Positions 31,101 to 39,726 of a stretch of DNA of 64,000 nt are shown here, one piece after another. This DNA is from an uncultured Muribaculaceae bacterium. Lineage in GTDB: Bacteria > Bacteroidota > Bacteroidia > Bacteroidales > Muribaculaceae. The stretch spans positions 1 through 64,000 of the forward strand of contig CAJUAF010000010.1 of NCBI GenBank assembly GCA_910584365.1, written 5' to 3'. The translations under genes were made by a program, and so were the position numbers. Numbering within the stretch: position 1 is the first letter of the stretch; each line of letters starts with the position of its first letter. The notes under the pieces are model-generated. The model worked only from the letters and a program-made list of their open reading frames with translations, made no database searches and was not told where the DNA came from.

Positions 31101-31334
31101 TCAGTAAATGCAGACGGAAACAACATCGTTGTCGATATCGACTATGCCGCCGTCAACCTCAATCTCATGGCGCTCCGTAGCTTCGGAATACTTGATTTTT
31201 CCCTTGACAAGGGTTGACACCAGGGAAGCATGGCGCGGCAGGACGGTGAACTGTCCCATCTCGCCGGGAAGGGTGACCGACGCGGCCTCCCCCTCGAACA
31301 ATATTTTTTCCGCTGAAATTATTTTGAGGACCAT
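31101..31334 (-). CDS. atpC: ATP synthase F1 subunit epsilon, short form
   Basis: A 77-residue protein consisting only of the N-terminal beta-sandwich (MVLKIISAEKILFEGEAASV, LPGEMGQFTVLPRHASLVSTL). The C-terminal two-helix domain that inhibits ATP hydrolysis in many bacteria is absent. Short epsilon is usual in Bacteroidetes. It lies between atpD and atpB, 47 nt after atpD. Confidence 0.93.
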   Translation of the reverse strand: MVLKIISAEKILFEGEAASVTLPGEMGQFTVLPRHASLVSTLVKGKIKYSEATERHEIEVDGGIVDIDNDVVSVCIY

Positions 31335-31381
31335 TTGATATGAGATTCAGATAGTGGGGAATATGAAATCCGGATGAGAAA

Positions 31382-32884
31382 TTACTTGACCTCGGCCAGG
31401 AGTTTCTTCCCTTTCTCGATGGCGTCGTCGATGGTACCTACGTTCAGGAACGCCTGCTCGGGGTACTGGTCCATTTCGCCGGAAAGAATCATCTTGAAAC
31501 CGCGGATAGTCTCGCTCAGAGGCACCATCACACCGGGAACGCCGGTGAACTGCTCGGCCACGTGGAACGGCTGGGAAAGGAAGCGCTGGGCGCGGCGGGC
31601 ACGCGATACGACCAGCTTGTCCTCGTCGGAAAGCTCGTCCACACCGAGGATGGCGATGATATCCTGAAGTTCATTGTATTTCTGGAGGAGCTGCTTGACA
31701 GCCTGGGCTGTGTTGTAGTGGTCCTCGCCGATGATATTGGGGTCGAGAATACGCGAAGTTGATTCCAGGGGATCCACGGCCGGATAGATACCAAGCTCGG
31801 TGATCTTACGGGAAAGCACCGTGGTTGCGTCAAGGAAGTTGAACGTGGTTGCCGGGGCAGGGTCGGTAAGGTCGTCGGCAGGCACGTAGATAGCCTGTAC
31901 GGATGTAATCGAACCGTTCTTGGTGGAAGTGATTCGTTCCTGAAGGGCACCCATTTCGGAAGCCAGCGTCGGCTGGTAACCTACGGCCGAAGGCATACGG
32001 CCCAGAAGAGCCGACACCTCGGAACCAGCCTGGGTGAAACGGAAAATGTTGTCGATGAAAAGCAGGATGTCCTTTCCGCCGCCATCCTGGTCGCGGAACT
32101 GCTCGGCCACCGTAAGACCCGTCAGAGCCACACGCAGACGTGCGCCCGGGGGTTCGTTCATCTGGCCGAACACAAGAGCGGCCTGGGACTCGCGGACCTG
32201 GTCCATATCAACATCCTCCAGGTTCCAGCCACCTTTGGCCATACTCTCCTCGAATTTCTTGCCATATTTGATAACGCCGCTCTCGATCATTTCGTGGAGA
32301 AGGTCGTTACCCTCGCGGGTACGCTCTCCTACTCCGGTGAACACCGAGAAGCCGTTGTGGCCCTTGGCGATATTGTTGATAAGCTCCATGATGAGGACGG
32401 TCTTTCCTACGCCGGCACCGCCGAACAGACCGATCTTTCCGCCCTTGCTGTAAGGTTCCAGAAGGTCAATCACCTTGATACCGGTGTAGAGGATTTCGGT
32501 ACCGATCGTCAGGTCCTCGAACTCGGGAGCGGGCTGATGAATCGGGCGCAGGTTGTCGCGGTTGAGGTCGGGCAGCTTGTCAATGGGTTCGCCGATAACG
32601 TTGAGCAGACGTCCCTTCACCTGGTCGCCGGTGGGAACCGAAATGGGACGTCCCAGGGAATCCACGCGCATTCCGCGTTGCAGACCGTCGGTACTCTCCA
32701 TGGCAACACAGCGGACAGTGTCTTCTCCGATATGCTGCTCAACTTCCAGAATCAAAGAGGAACCGTCGGGACGGTCGACCTTGAGAGCCGTGAAAATCGG
32801 CGGCAGGATGTTCTGGTCGCCCTCGAAGATAACGTCGACTACAGGACCGATTACCTGGGCTATTTTTCCGAAATTATCGCTCAT
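31382..32884 (-). CDS. atpD: ATP synthase F1 subunit beta
   Basis: The catalytic subunit, 500 residues. It carries the P-loop GGAGVGKTVLIMELINN near 158-174, the catalytic region VFTGVGERTREGNDLL near 186-201, and the DELSEED-equivalent GVDELSDEDKLVV near 395-407. It is the first atp gene, only 32 nt after nuoH, and no TAnnTTTG sequence is found in that gap, so it should be transcribed from the nuo promoter. Confidence 0.98.
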   Translation of the reverse strand: MSDNFGKIAQVIGPVVDVIFEGDQNILPPIFTALKVDRPDGSSLILEVEQHIGEDTVRCVAMESTDGLQRGMRVDSLGRPISVPTGDQVKGRLLNVIGEPIDKLPDLNRDNLRPIHQPAPEFEDLTIGTEILYTGIKVIDLLEPYSKGGKIGLFGGAGVGKTVLIMELINNIAKGHNGFSVFTGVGERTREGNDLLHEMIESGVIKYGKKFEESMAKGGWNLEDVDMDQVRESQAALVFGQMNEPPGARLRVALTGLTVAEQFRDQDGGGKDILLFIDNIFRFTQAGSEVSALLGRMPSAVGYQPTLASEMGALQERITSTKNGSITSVQAIYVPADDLTDPAPATTFNFLDATTVLSRKITELGIYPAVDPLESTSRILDPNIIGEDHYNTAQAVKQLLQKYNELQDIIAILGVDELSDEDKLVVSRARRAQRFLSQPFHVAEQFTGVPGVMVPLSETIRGFKMILSGEMDQYPEQAFLNVGTIDDAIEKGKKLLAEVK

Positions 32885-32916
32885 CTTATTGTGAGTTTAT
32901 ACGTGTTTTTATTTTG

Positions 32917-34011
32917 TTATCCAAAGTACCAGCCTTCAACCACAATCCATACCATCAGGGCGAGGTTGACAAGGTTGACGGGGAGAAGATATTTCCACTC
33001 CAGAGAGAGGAGCTGGTCGATGCGGAGACGGGGATAGGTCCATTTGAACCAGATGATTATGAACGAAATCACAAATGCTTTCCCCAGGAACCATACAACG
33101 GAGGGTATGTAGCCCATTATCTCGTTGAATCCGTCCCATCCGGCCACACGAAAAGGCATCCAGCCGCCGAAGAACAACAGAGTAGCAACACCCGAGACAA
33201 TGAAAAGGTTCAGGTACTCGGCCAGGTAGAAGAAGCCGAAATGGATACCGGAATACTCCGTATGGTAGCCGGCGGTAAGCTCGCTCTCGGCCTCGGGGAG
33301 GTCGAACGGGCCGCGGTTGGTCTCGGCGGTTCCGGCGATCATGTAGATGATGAAAGCTATGATGGCGGGAATATGGGCCGAGAAAATAAACCAGTGGTCG
33401 GCCTGGGCGGTGACGATCTTGCCTACGTCCATGGTACCGGCGAAGACAACCATCGTCAGGATGGACAGTCCCACGGAAAGCTCGTAGCTGACCATCTGGG
33501 CGCCGGAACGGAGAGCGCCGATAAGGGTGAACTTATTGTTGGACGACCAACCGGCCAGCAGAATTCCCAGCACGCCGATCGAAGAACAGGCAAGCAGGAA
33601 GAAGATGCCGATATTGAAGTCGATAATCTGCAGACCGTTGCCCCAGGGCAGCACGGCGAAGCAGAGCATCGAGGCGATAATCACCAGGTAGGGGGCCAGC
33701 GCGAAAAGGAACTTGTCGATATGGTTCAGGGAGATAAGCTCCTTGATAAGAATCTTGAACATATCGGCGATACTCTGCAGCAATCCCCACGGACCGACAC
33801 GATTCGGACCCAGACGACACTGGAAATAGGCGCATATCTTGCGCTCATACAGAATATAGAAAAGAGCCAGCACGGAATATACCAGCAACAGTCCTACTCC
33901 GACAAGCACACACTCCAGCGTTGTCGCAAGCCAGGAGGGCATATAGGAGTTCAGCATTGTGTCGAACCAGGTCGACAGGGAACTGAAATTATCGATAGTG
34001 TAATTACTCAT
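32917..34011 (-). CDS. nuoH: Complex I subunit H (NuoH)
   Basis: The membrane anchor of the quinone-binding module, 364 residues and about 8 membrane helices. Landmarks are YILYERKICAYFQCRLGPNRVGPWG (quoted in part: GPNRVGPWG), the SIGVLGILLAGWSSNNKFTLIGALRS loop and the acidic loop ETNRGPFDLPEAESELTAGYHTEYSG (in part: PEAESELTAGYHTEYSG). The rest of the nuo block is interrupted after this gene by eight atp genes. Confidence 0.97.
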   Translation of the reverse strand: MSNYTIDNFSSLSTWFDTMLNSYMPSWLATTLECVLVGVGLLLVYSVLALFYILYERKICAYFQCRLGPNRVGPWGLLQSIADMFKILIKELISLNHIDKFLFALAPYLVIIASMLCFAVLPWGNGLQIIDFNIGIFFLLACSSIGVLGILLAGWSSNNKFTLIGALRSGAQMVSYELSVGLSILTMVVFAGTMDVGKIVTAQADHWFIFSAHIPAIIAFIIYMIAGTAETNRGPFDLPEAESELTAGYHTEYSGIHFGFFYLAEYLNLFIVSGVATLLFFGGWMPFRVAGWDGFNEIMGYIPSVVWFLGKAFVISFIIIWFKWTYPRLRIDQLLSLEWKYLLPVNLVNLALMVWIVVEGWYFG

Positions 34012-34078
34012 AACAAGTAACGGAGTTGAATATCAGAATTTTCGTTCGTAAAAGAATCCGTCGGGGGATGTTGCGGAA

Positions 34079-35710
34079 TCAGCGGTCCATATCGGGGACG
34101 ATGTAGTCCATGGAGCCGCCGATGGTGATAAGGTCGGCAATCTTCTGGTTGCGGGTGATATGGTCCACGACAGCGGCTGCGGGGAGACCCGGAGGCACGA
34201 TTTTCAGGCGGTAGGGCTTCGTTGAGCCGTCGCTTTCGAGATAGATGCCGAACAGACCGCGGCAACCCTCGACAACCTGAAACCAGTGGCCGACAGGGAG
34301 CTTTAGGACTTTAGGCACCTTTGCGCAGTATTCCCCCTCGGCGGGAAGGATCTCAAGCAACTGCTCGATAATTCCCTTTGACTGAAGGATTTCGTCCACG
34401 CGGTTCTTGAAACGGGCCATCGAATCGCCTTCGGTACGCACCACCTGCTCGAACTTCAGTTCGGGATATACGCTGTAAGGATGGGTCTTGCGGACATCGC
34501 AGGCCCAGCCCGAAGCGCGCCCCGAGGGGCCGGTGATGGCATATGAGATAGCATCCTCTCTGGAAAGATGTCCTACTCCGGTCAGACGGTTCTGAGCGAT
34601 GACATTGCCGGTAAACAGCTTGTTGTACTCGGCGACATTCTTGTCAAGCACAGCCAGGAGGGCCTTGACGTCCTCGACGAAATTCGGATCGAGATCTGCC
34701 ATAACGCCTCCGATACAGTCATAGTTGAACGTCATGCGGGCTCCGCAGGTCTTCTCCATGATGTCGAGAATCTGCTCGCGGACACGCAGGGTGTAGAACA
34801 GCATCGTCGTGGCTCCCAGGTCCATACAGAAAGTACCGATGAACAGGCAGTGGGAAGCGATTCTCGACAGCTCGTCCATCAGCGTGCGGATAACCTGGGC
34901 GCGGCGCGGAACTTCGATTCCGGCGGCTTTCTCGATACACAGGCAGAGGCCGTGGTGATAATTATGGGCCGAGAAATAGTCCAGACGATCCATGTAATGG
35001 AGAGTCTGCATATAAGTCAGGTCCTCACAGAGTTTTTCCACTCCGCGATGGATATATCCCATGTAGACGTCGATTTTCTGGATAGTCTCTCCGTCGACAG
35101 CCGTGCGGAAACGCAAAACGCCGTGTGTGGCCGGGTGCTGAGGTCCGATATTAACGACGAAATCGTCCTCGTTGAATACCCGGGGACGTTCATGCTTTAT
35201 CGAACCGTCGGGCTGCTCCATCCATACGTCGGTATGGTCGGTCTGACGTTCGTTTTCGATTGATACGGGATTGATTTCGGGATTCGCGTCGTAATCCTTG
35301 CGGAAAGGATAGCCCACCCAGTCGATATTCAGGAAAAGGCGGCGCATATCGGGATTGTTGATAAACTTGATCCCGAAGAAATCGAACACCTCACGTTCGT
35401 AGAACACCGCGATGCGGTAAAGGTCCGCGATAGAGTGAAGCATCGGATTGTCCCGGTCAGTGGTCGAAGTCTTTACCGAGATGAATTCTTTGGAAACGGT
35501 GGAAGTCAGGTAATATACACATCCCAGAGAGGAGACCCAGTCCATGCCGACGATAGTGACAAGATAGTCGAAATTCATATCCTTGTCGTCGCGGAGCGTC
35601 TTCACCAGGTCATGAAGTCTGGCATCGGGGATATTTACCAGCAAAATCTCACCCTCCTCGAAAGTAGCTTCGGGGAAGAGTCGGGAGATTTTTTCCTGCA
35701 AGTTAGCCAT
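34079..35710 (-). CDS. nuoCD: Fused complex I subunits C and D
   Basis: A 543-residue fusion. Residues 1-150 are NuoC (30 kDa subunit: VYYLTSTVSKEFISVKTS, FYEREVFDFFGIKFINNPDMRRLFL, each within a conserved strand-helix core). Residues about 180-543 are NuoD (49 kDa): NIGPQHPATHGVLRFRTAVDGE, GYIHRGVEKLCED, and the quinone-site helix around YDCIGGVMADL. The C-D fusion is common in several bacterial groups. It follows nuoB by 34 nt. Confidence 0.97.
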   Translation of the reverse strand: MANLQEKISRLFPEATFEEGEILLVNIPDARLHDLVKTLRDDKDMNFDYLVTIVGMDWVSSLGCVYYLTSTVSKEFISVKTSTTDRDNPMLHSIADLYRIAVFYEREVFDFFGIKFINNPDMRRLFLNIDWVGYPFRKDYDANPEINPVSIENERQTDHTDVWMEQPDGSIKHERPRVFNEDDFVVNIGPQHPATHGVLRFRTAVDGETIQKIDVYMGYIHRGVEKLCEDLTYMQTLHYMDRLDYFSAHNYHHGLCLCIEKAAGIEVPRRAQVIRTLMDELSRIASHCLFIGTFCMDLGATTMLFYTLRVREQILDIMEKTCGARMTFNYDCIGGVMADLDPNFVEDVKALLAVLDKNVAEYNKLFTGNVIAQNRLTGVGHLSREDAISYAITGPSGRASGWACDVRKTHPYSVYPELKFEQVVRTEGDSMARFKNRVDEILQSKGIIEQLLEILPAEGEYCAKVPKVLKLPVGHWFQVVEGCRGLFGIYLESDGSTKPYRLKIVPPGLPAAAVVDHITRNQKIADLITIGGSMDYIVPDMDR

Positions 35711-35744
35711 GTATGTAATATGATGGTTTTTAACTCAATAGTAA

Positions 35745-36374
35745 TCAGTCGATATTGTCGGCCGGATTCTCTGTCACGGGATGGGCTGCAAGGAACTCAT
35801 TCTGACTCTCCTGACGGTTCACTCCGCCGAAGAAGCGCTCCACCTTGACTTTACGCGAGAGCTGCATGATCGAGTAAATCATGGCTTCCGGACGGGGAGG
35901 ACAGCCGGGGCAGAACACATCCACGGGGACAATATCCTCGATTCCCTTTGCGACATGATAGCTCTTGCGGAACGGACCGCCCGAAATCGCGCAGGATCCG
36001 CAGGCGATAACATACTTGGGCTCGGCAAGCTGGTCATAAAGGCGGCGGAAGACGGGTACCATACGGTGTACGATCGTACCGGCCACCATCATGAAGTCGG
36101 CCTGACGGGGCGAGGCGCGGGCGACTTCCCAGCCGAACCGCGCCATGTCGAAACGGGCGGCACCCAGCGACACGAATTCAATGCCGCAGCAACTGGTGGC
36201 GAAGGTGAGGGGCCAGAGCGAGTTAGACCGCCCCCAGTTGATAAGTTTGTCGAGCGAGCCAACCAGCACGTTGGTGCCCGAAGCCTGAAGCTCCGAGACG
36301 AGCTTCTCGATATATTCGTTGTCCTTCCAGGCTTCGTAAGGAAGTCCCTGGGCGGTTACTTGTTTCATTTCCAT
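35745..36374 (-). CDS. nuoB: Complex I subunit B (NuoB)
   Basis: Binds cluster N2, the last Fe-S cluster before quinone. The 209-residue protein has the paired cysteines in FATSCCGIEFVS near 59-70, CGSCAISGGPF and FCPGCPPRPEA that complete the site. The C-terminal 35 residues are a charged extension. It overlaps the end of nuoA by 10 nt. Confidence 0.97.
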   Translation of the reverse strand: MEMKQVTAQGLPYEAWKDNEYIEKLVSELQASGTNVLVGSLDKLINWGRSNSLWPLTFATSCCGIEFVSLGAARFDMARFGWEVARASPRQADFMMVAGTIVHRMVPVFRRLYDQLAEPKYVIACGSCAISGGPFRKSYHVAKGIEDIVPVDVFCPGCPPRPEAMIYSIMQLSRKVKVERFFGGVNRQESQNEFLAAHPVTENPADNID

Positions 36375-36742
36375 TCAAGCGCTCCTTTCCGCCAGGCGTA
36401 CACAAGACCCAGCACCAAAATTGCGAAAAAAACAGCGACGCAGAGAACGCCTTCGCCTCCGAGGGCCCGCATCTTGACGGCCCAGGGGAACAGCAGGACG
36501 GTTTCCACGTCGAACATAAGAAAGAGGATGGCAAACAGGTAGTAGCCTACATGGAAGCGGGCCATGGATTCGCCGCGCGTAGGAATACCACATTCATAAG
36601 CCTCTCCCTTCTGAGGATTGAAGGAGCGAGGAGAAATAAGGCCGGCGAGCCACATGGCCAGCCATACAAGGCCGGCTCCGGTCAGGAGGGCCACAATGGC
36701 GAACACGGCGGCATCGATGCCAAAGATTCCTAAAGATATCAT
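36365..36742 (-). CDS. nuoA: Complex I subunit A (NuoA)
   Basis: A 125-residue subunit with three membrane helices and the conserved loop KGEAYECGIPTRGESMARFHVGYYLFAILFLMFDVETVLLFPWA (in part: YECGIP, FDVETVLLFPWA). It is the first gene of the energy locus. The promoter at 36865-36872 gives an untranslated leader of about 115 nt. Confidence 0.97.
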   Translation of the reverse strand: MISLGIFGIDAAVFAIVALLTGAGLVWLAMWLAGLISPRSFNPQKGEAYECGIPTRGESMARFHVGYYLFAILFLMFDVETVLLFPWAVKMRALGGEGVLCVAVFFAILVLGLVYAWRKGALEWK

Positions 36743-36864
36743 GAACTTAGTTGTTGTGATTCCTGGTGATCAGTTTAACGACTTCGGGACTTAATCTTCT
36801 GACAGACAAAAGGGTACGACCCAATGGGCATAAAACAGGCCCGTCCGGCCCGATTTTACGGGTA

Positions 36865-36872
36865 CAAAGATA
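36865..36872 (-). promoter_or_regulatory. -7 element of the nuo-atp operon promoter
   Basis: TATCTTTG on the minus strand matches the consensus exactly. The -33 region is not a clear TTTG. No comparable promoter was found in the nuoH-atpD or atpG-nuoI spacers, so this may be the main promoter for the whole 18-kb block. Confidence 0.6.
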
Positions 36873-36965
36873 ACAATTTTTTTGTAATCCGAAGATAAAA
36901 CTGACGCGGAATTTTTCAACACTCTCCAAATTCAGGGGGGGCGCCACCCGAAAAACGCATAAGAT

Positions 36966-38027
36966 TCAGACAGAATGCTTGCAAAATGTTACAAAGCTGT
37001 GGCCCCCAAGGTTCCAGTCGCGCCGGATCACCTCCTCCGCCGTGCGCGGCATCCCGGGAGCCCGACAGGCTCCCGACGTCCCCAGACTGACAAGAGCAGT
37101 CTCCACCCGCAGACAATCCCATATCCCTGCATCCAGGAGCGCCCCGAGATACCGGGGTCCGGCTTCGACAAGCACAGATGTAATCCCAAAATCCCGGTAA
37201 AGAATTTCAAAGGGTACTGCTACATTGGGGCCCTGTACCTCTTCCCCTCCGGATACAGCCAGTTCCGGATATGCCCGGCCGTCCAGCACCACGGCGCCAT
37301 CCTCAATCAGGCGCCGTCCGCGGTCAAGGCTGCCGCTCCGGTCAAGAACGAACCGGCGCGGCTGACGTCCGGCCCAGTTGCGGAGCGTAAGAGCCGGATT
37401 ATCGGCGTTTACGGTGGCAGCCGTTGTCAGAATCGCCTCATTCTCAGCCCGCAATTTCATGGTCGAAAGACGCGTCAGAGGGGTGGAAAACGCATAGGCC
37501 GGCATATCATGGCTTCTTCTGACATCCATGAAACCGTCCTGCGACTGCGCCCATTTCAGCGTTATGAAGGGACGATGCAGAATCTGGGAAGTAAAAAACA
37601 CGCGGTTAAGGGCAATCGAATCTTTGGCCAGCACCCCGGTGACAACCTCGATTCCCGCTTCCCGCAGAATCGCGATGCCACGTCCGTTGACTTTCGGGTT
37701 CGGGTCTCCGGCGCCCGTAACCACGCGGGGAATCCCCGTCTCCACTATCAGACGCGCACAGGGTGGTGTCTTTCCGTAATGGGAACAGGGTTCCAGGGTG
37801 ACATACATCGTGGAATCCGTCAGCAGCGCCCGGTCACAAGCACTCACCGAAGCAACGGCATTCACTTCGGCGTGCCCCTCGCCGCACCGGCGATGCCACC
37901 CCTCCCCTATTATTCTGCCGTCGCGGGCGACAATCACTGCTCCCACCATAGGATTCGGAGCCGTCATCCCGCGCCCGTTGGCCGCCAGCCGGAGCGCCCG
38001 GCGCATATATTGCTCGTTATATTCCAT
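36966..38027 (-). CDS. ribD: Bifunctional riboflavin deaminase-reductase
   Basis: RibD deaminates and then reduces the pyrimidine intermediate of riboflavin synthesis. In 353 residues, the N-terminal deaminase has the zinc site HAEVNAV (near 51-57) and EPCSHYGKTPPCARLI (near 78-93). The C-terminal reductase (from about 150) has TLKWAQSQDGFM, and a GPRYLGALLDAG segment. It lies 59 nt after the GHL10 gene on the same strand and before the nuo promoter; other rib genes are not in the window. Confidence 0.96.
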   Translation of the reverse strand: MEYNEQYMRRALRLAANGRGMTAPNPMVGAVIVARDGRIIGEGWHRRCGEGHAEVNAVASVSACDRALLTDSTMYVTLEPCSHYGKTPPCARLIVETGIPRVVTGAGDPNPKVNGRGIAILREAGIEVVTGVLAKDSIALNRVFFTSQILHRPFITLKWAQSQDGFMDVRRSHDMPAYAFSTPLTRLSTMKLRAENEAILTTAATVNADNPALTLRNWAGRQPRRFVLDRSGSLDRGRRLIEDGAVVLDGRAYPELAVSGGEEVQGPNVAVPFEILYRDFGITSVLVEAGPRYLGALLDAGIWDCLRVETALVSLGTSGACRAPGMPRTAEEVIRRDWNLGGHSFVTFCKHSV

Positions 38028-38086
38028 CGCGCTTGTATCCTTTTTGAGAAAACATTTCCATGAATTGCGTCACCGGACAAAACTCC

Positions 38087-39703
38087 TCAGAAAGAAGGAG
38101 CGTCAAGCGTCGACGCCTCCCCCTCGTTGCCGTAGCGATCATAGGGAGCGACTGCATACCAGTAGCCTTTCAACCGGTCCAGGGGAAGCTCGAAATGTCT
38201 GTCGTAACTTATACCTATTATATAGCGTCCGTCGAAATTGGAGCCGTTGCGGGCCAGGGCCTCGATAGGGCCGACATCCATCGGCACGGCATAACATACA
38301 TAACGGCCATTGCCACGGGCATACCAGCTGAGGGCATTGTCGTGGCGCACAAGATTCCTGACCTTCTCCGCCTTCGGAGCTTTTTTCCATTTCATCGGAG
38401 GCATCAGGGCCGGGACGGAATATTCGTTAAGTGCCAGTTCCTCGGCCAGTCCCCGGGCTTTCCGTCCCGAAAGGTGGGCCGCAGAGTAAAACACCTGGCC
38501 CGGAGCCACCTCCGAATTGCGGGCCGCCTCGCGAGAGGCAACCACCTCAGCCCGCTGTTCTTTCCAGGCGGCCGCTCCGGCCGGCAGACTCGGCACATTC
38601 TGACTGACAAAAATATGACGCCCGAAATGGTGCGACACATCCGCCCACCAGTCCACCAGCGGACGGAACGGGTTGGTGGTATGTTCCATCGGCCAGTAAA
38701 TCTGCGGAGAGACATAATCCACAGTGCCGTCGGCAAGCCACCGGAGCGGATCACAGAAAATATCGTCATACATCCAGTCGTTCCCCACACAAGGAGCCGT
38801 CAGGCCGTGTTCGGCCGCAGAGCGGCCGTTTCCGCCGGCTACTCCCGCAGGAGCCACTCCGAACCTTACCCAGGGTTTCTCGCGCTGAATCATTTCATAC
38901 ACTTCGGCAATCGCCATATTGACATATCCGCGGCGGCGGTCGGCCTCTTCCTGCTGATCCACACCCGCCGGAATCGGGAACTTCGCCGGATAGAAATAAT
39001 CGTCGAAGACAAGGCCGTCCACATCATAGTTCGTTATGATTTCCTTGCAGACGGCAACGATATGTTTCCTCGCTCCCGCATTTCCGGGGTCAAGAATCGA
39101 GACGCCTTTGACAACGGTCTTCTTCCGGGGCGCACTGCTGCGTTTACCCCTCTTCTTTCCCTTCCGGGCAGGAGCTGCCTGGCGGGTGGTTACAGTCTTG
39201 TTCTGGGTCAGGACCCAGTTCTTTTCAATCACTTTCCGGTCGGCCGGCGTGGAGGGTAGAGTCGCCGAAGTCGAGAACCGGAACGGATTGACCCACGCAT
39301 GGAGTTCTATCCCCCGGTTGTGGGCCTCTCTGACCGCGAATTCCAGGGGGTCCCACCCTTCGGCGGGAGCCTCTCCGCGACATCCGGTCAGGTATGCGCT
39401 CCATGGCTCGAGCGACGACTTGTAAAGCGCGTCGGCCATAGGGCGCACCTGGAGGAAGACGGCGTTCAGACCTGCCGAGCGGGCCATATCAAGCAACGCT
39501 ATCATTTCCCGCTTCTGGGATTCGGCCACCGCTGGGGTATTGCCGGCCTTGGAGGGCCAGTCAATCCCGTAAACGGTAGCCACCCACAGGCCCCTCATCT
39601 CCTGCTTGGGCGACGCATAAGCCGCCGCGCCCCACCCCGCCAGGAGGAAAGTCAGCAGACACGCACACCGTATCCTGACTGAATTCAAAAACAATCGTTC
39701 CAT
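38087..39703 (-). CDS. Secreted GHL10-family putative glycoside hydrolase
   Basis: A 538-residue exported protein (signal peptide with hydrophobic core CACLLTFLLAGWGAAAYA, cleavage before SPKQEMRG). It has the family-10-like fold of the YngK/DUF187 group (PF02638): EMRGLWVATVYGIDWPS, NAVFLQVRPMADALY, LHAWVNPFRF and the active-site-like DGLVFDDYFYP. A Lys/Arg-rich insertion lies near residues 165-185. The substrate is probably peptidoglycan or a host glycan, which is inference. The start overlaps a short duplicated leader (39701-39726) after the A2M-like gene. Confidence 0.9.
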   Translation of the reverse strand: MERLFLNSVRIRCACLLTFLLAGWGAAAYASPKQEMRGLWVATVYGIDWPSKAGNTPAVAESQKREMIALLDMARSAGLNAVFLQVRPMADALYKSSLEPWSAYLTGCRGEAPAEGWDPLEFAVREAHNRGIELHAWVNPFRFSTSATLPSTPADRKVIEKNWVLTQNKTVTTRQAAPARKGKKRGKRSSAPRKKTVVKGVSILDPGNAGARKHIVAVCKEIITNYDVDGLVFDDYFYPAKFPIPAGVDQQEEADRRRGYVNMAIAEVYEMIQREKPWVRFGVAPAGVAGGNGRSAAEHGLTAPCVGNDWMYDDIFCDPLRWLADGTVDYVSPQIYWPMEHTTNPFRPLVDWWADVSHHFGRHIFVSQNVPSLPAGAAAWKEQRAEVVASREAARNSEVAPGQVFYSAAHLSGRKARGLAEELALNEYSVPALMPPMKWKKAPKAEKVRNLVRHDNALSWYARGNGRYVCYAVPMDVGPIEALARNGSNFDGRYIIGISYDRHFELPLDRLKGYWYAVAPYDRYGNEGEASTLDAPSF

Positions 39704-39726
39704 TACTTATTTAATCGTTCCATTAC
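39693..39726 (-). repeat. 20-bp tandem duplication creating two TAATG start signals
   Basis: The 14-mer AATCGTTCCATTAC occurs at 39693-39706 and again at 39713-39726. On the minus strand the first copy makes an ATG (39723) overlapping the A2M stop (TAATG), opening the hexapeptide MERLNK whose stop TAA overlaps the real ATG at 39703, again TAATG. Confidence 0.75.
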
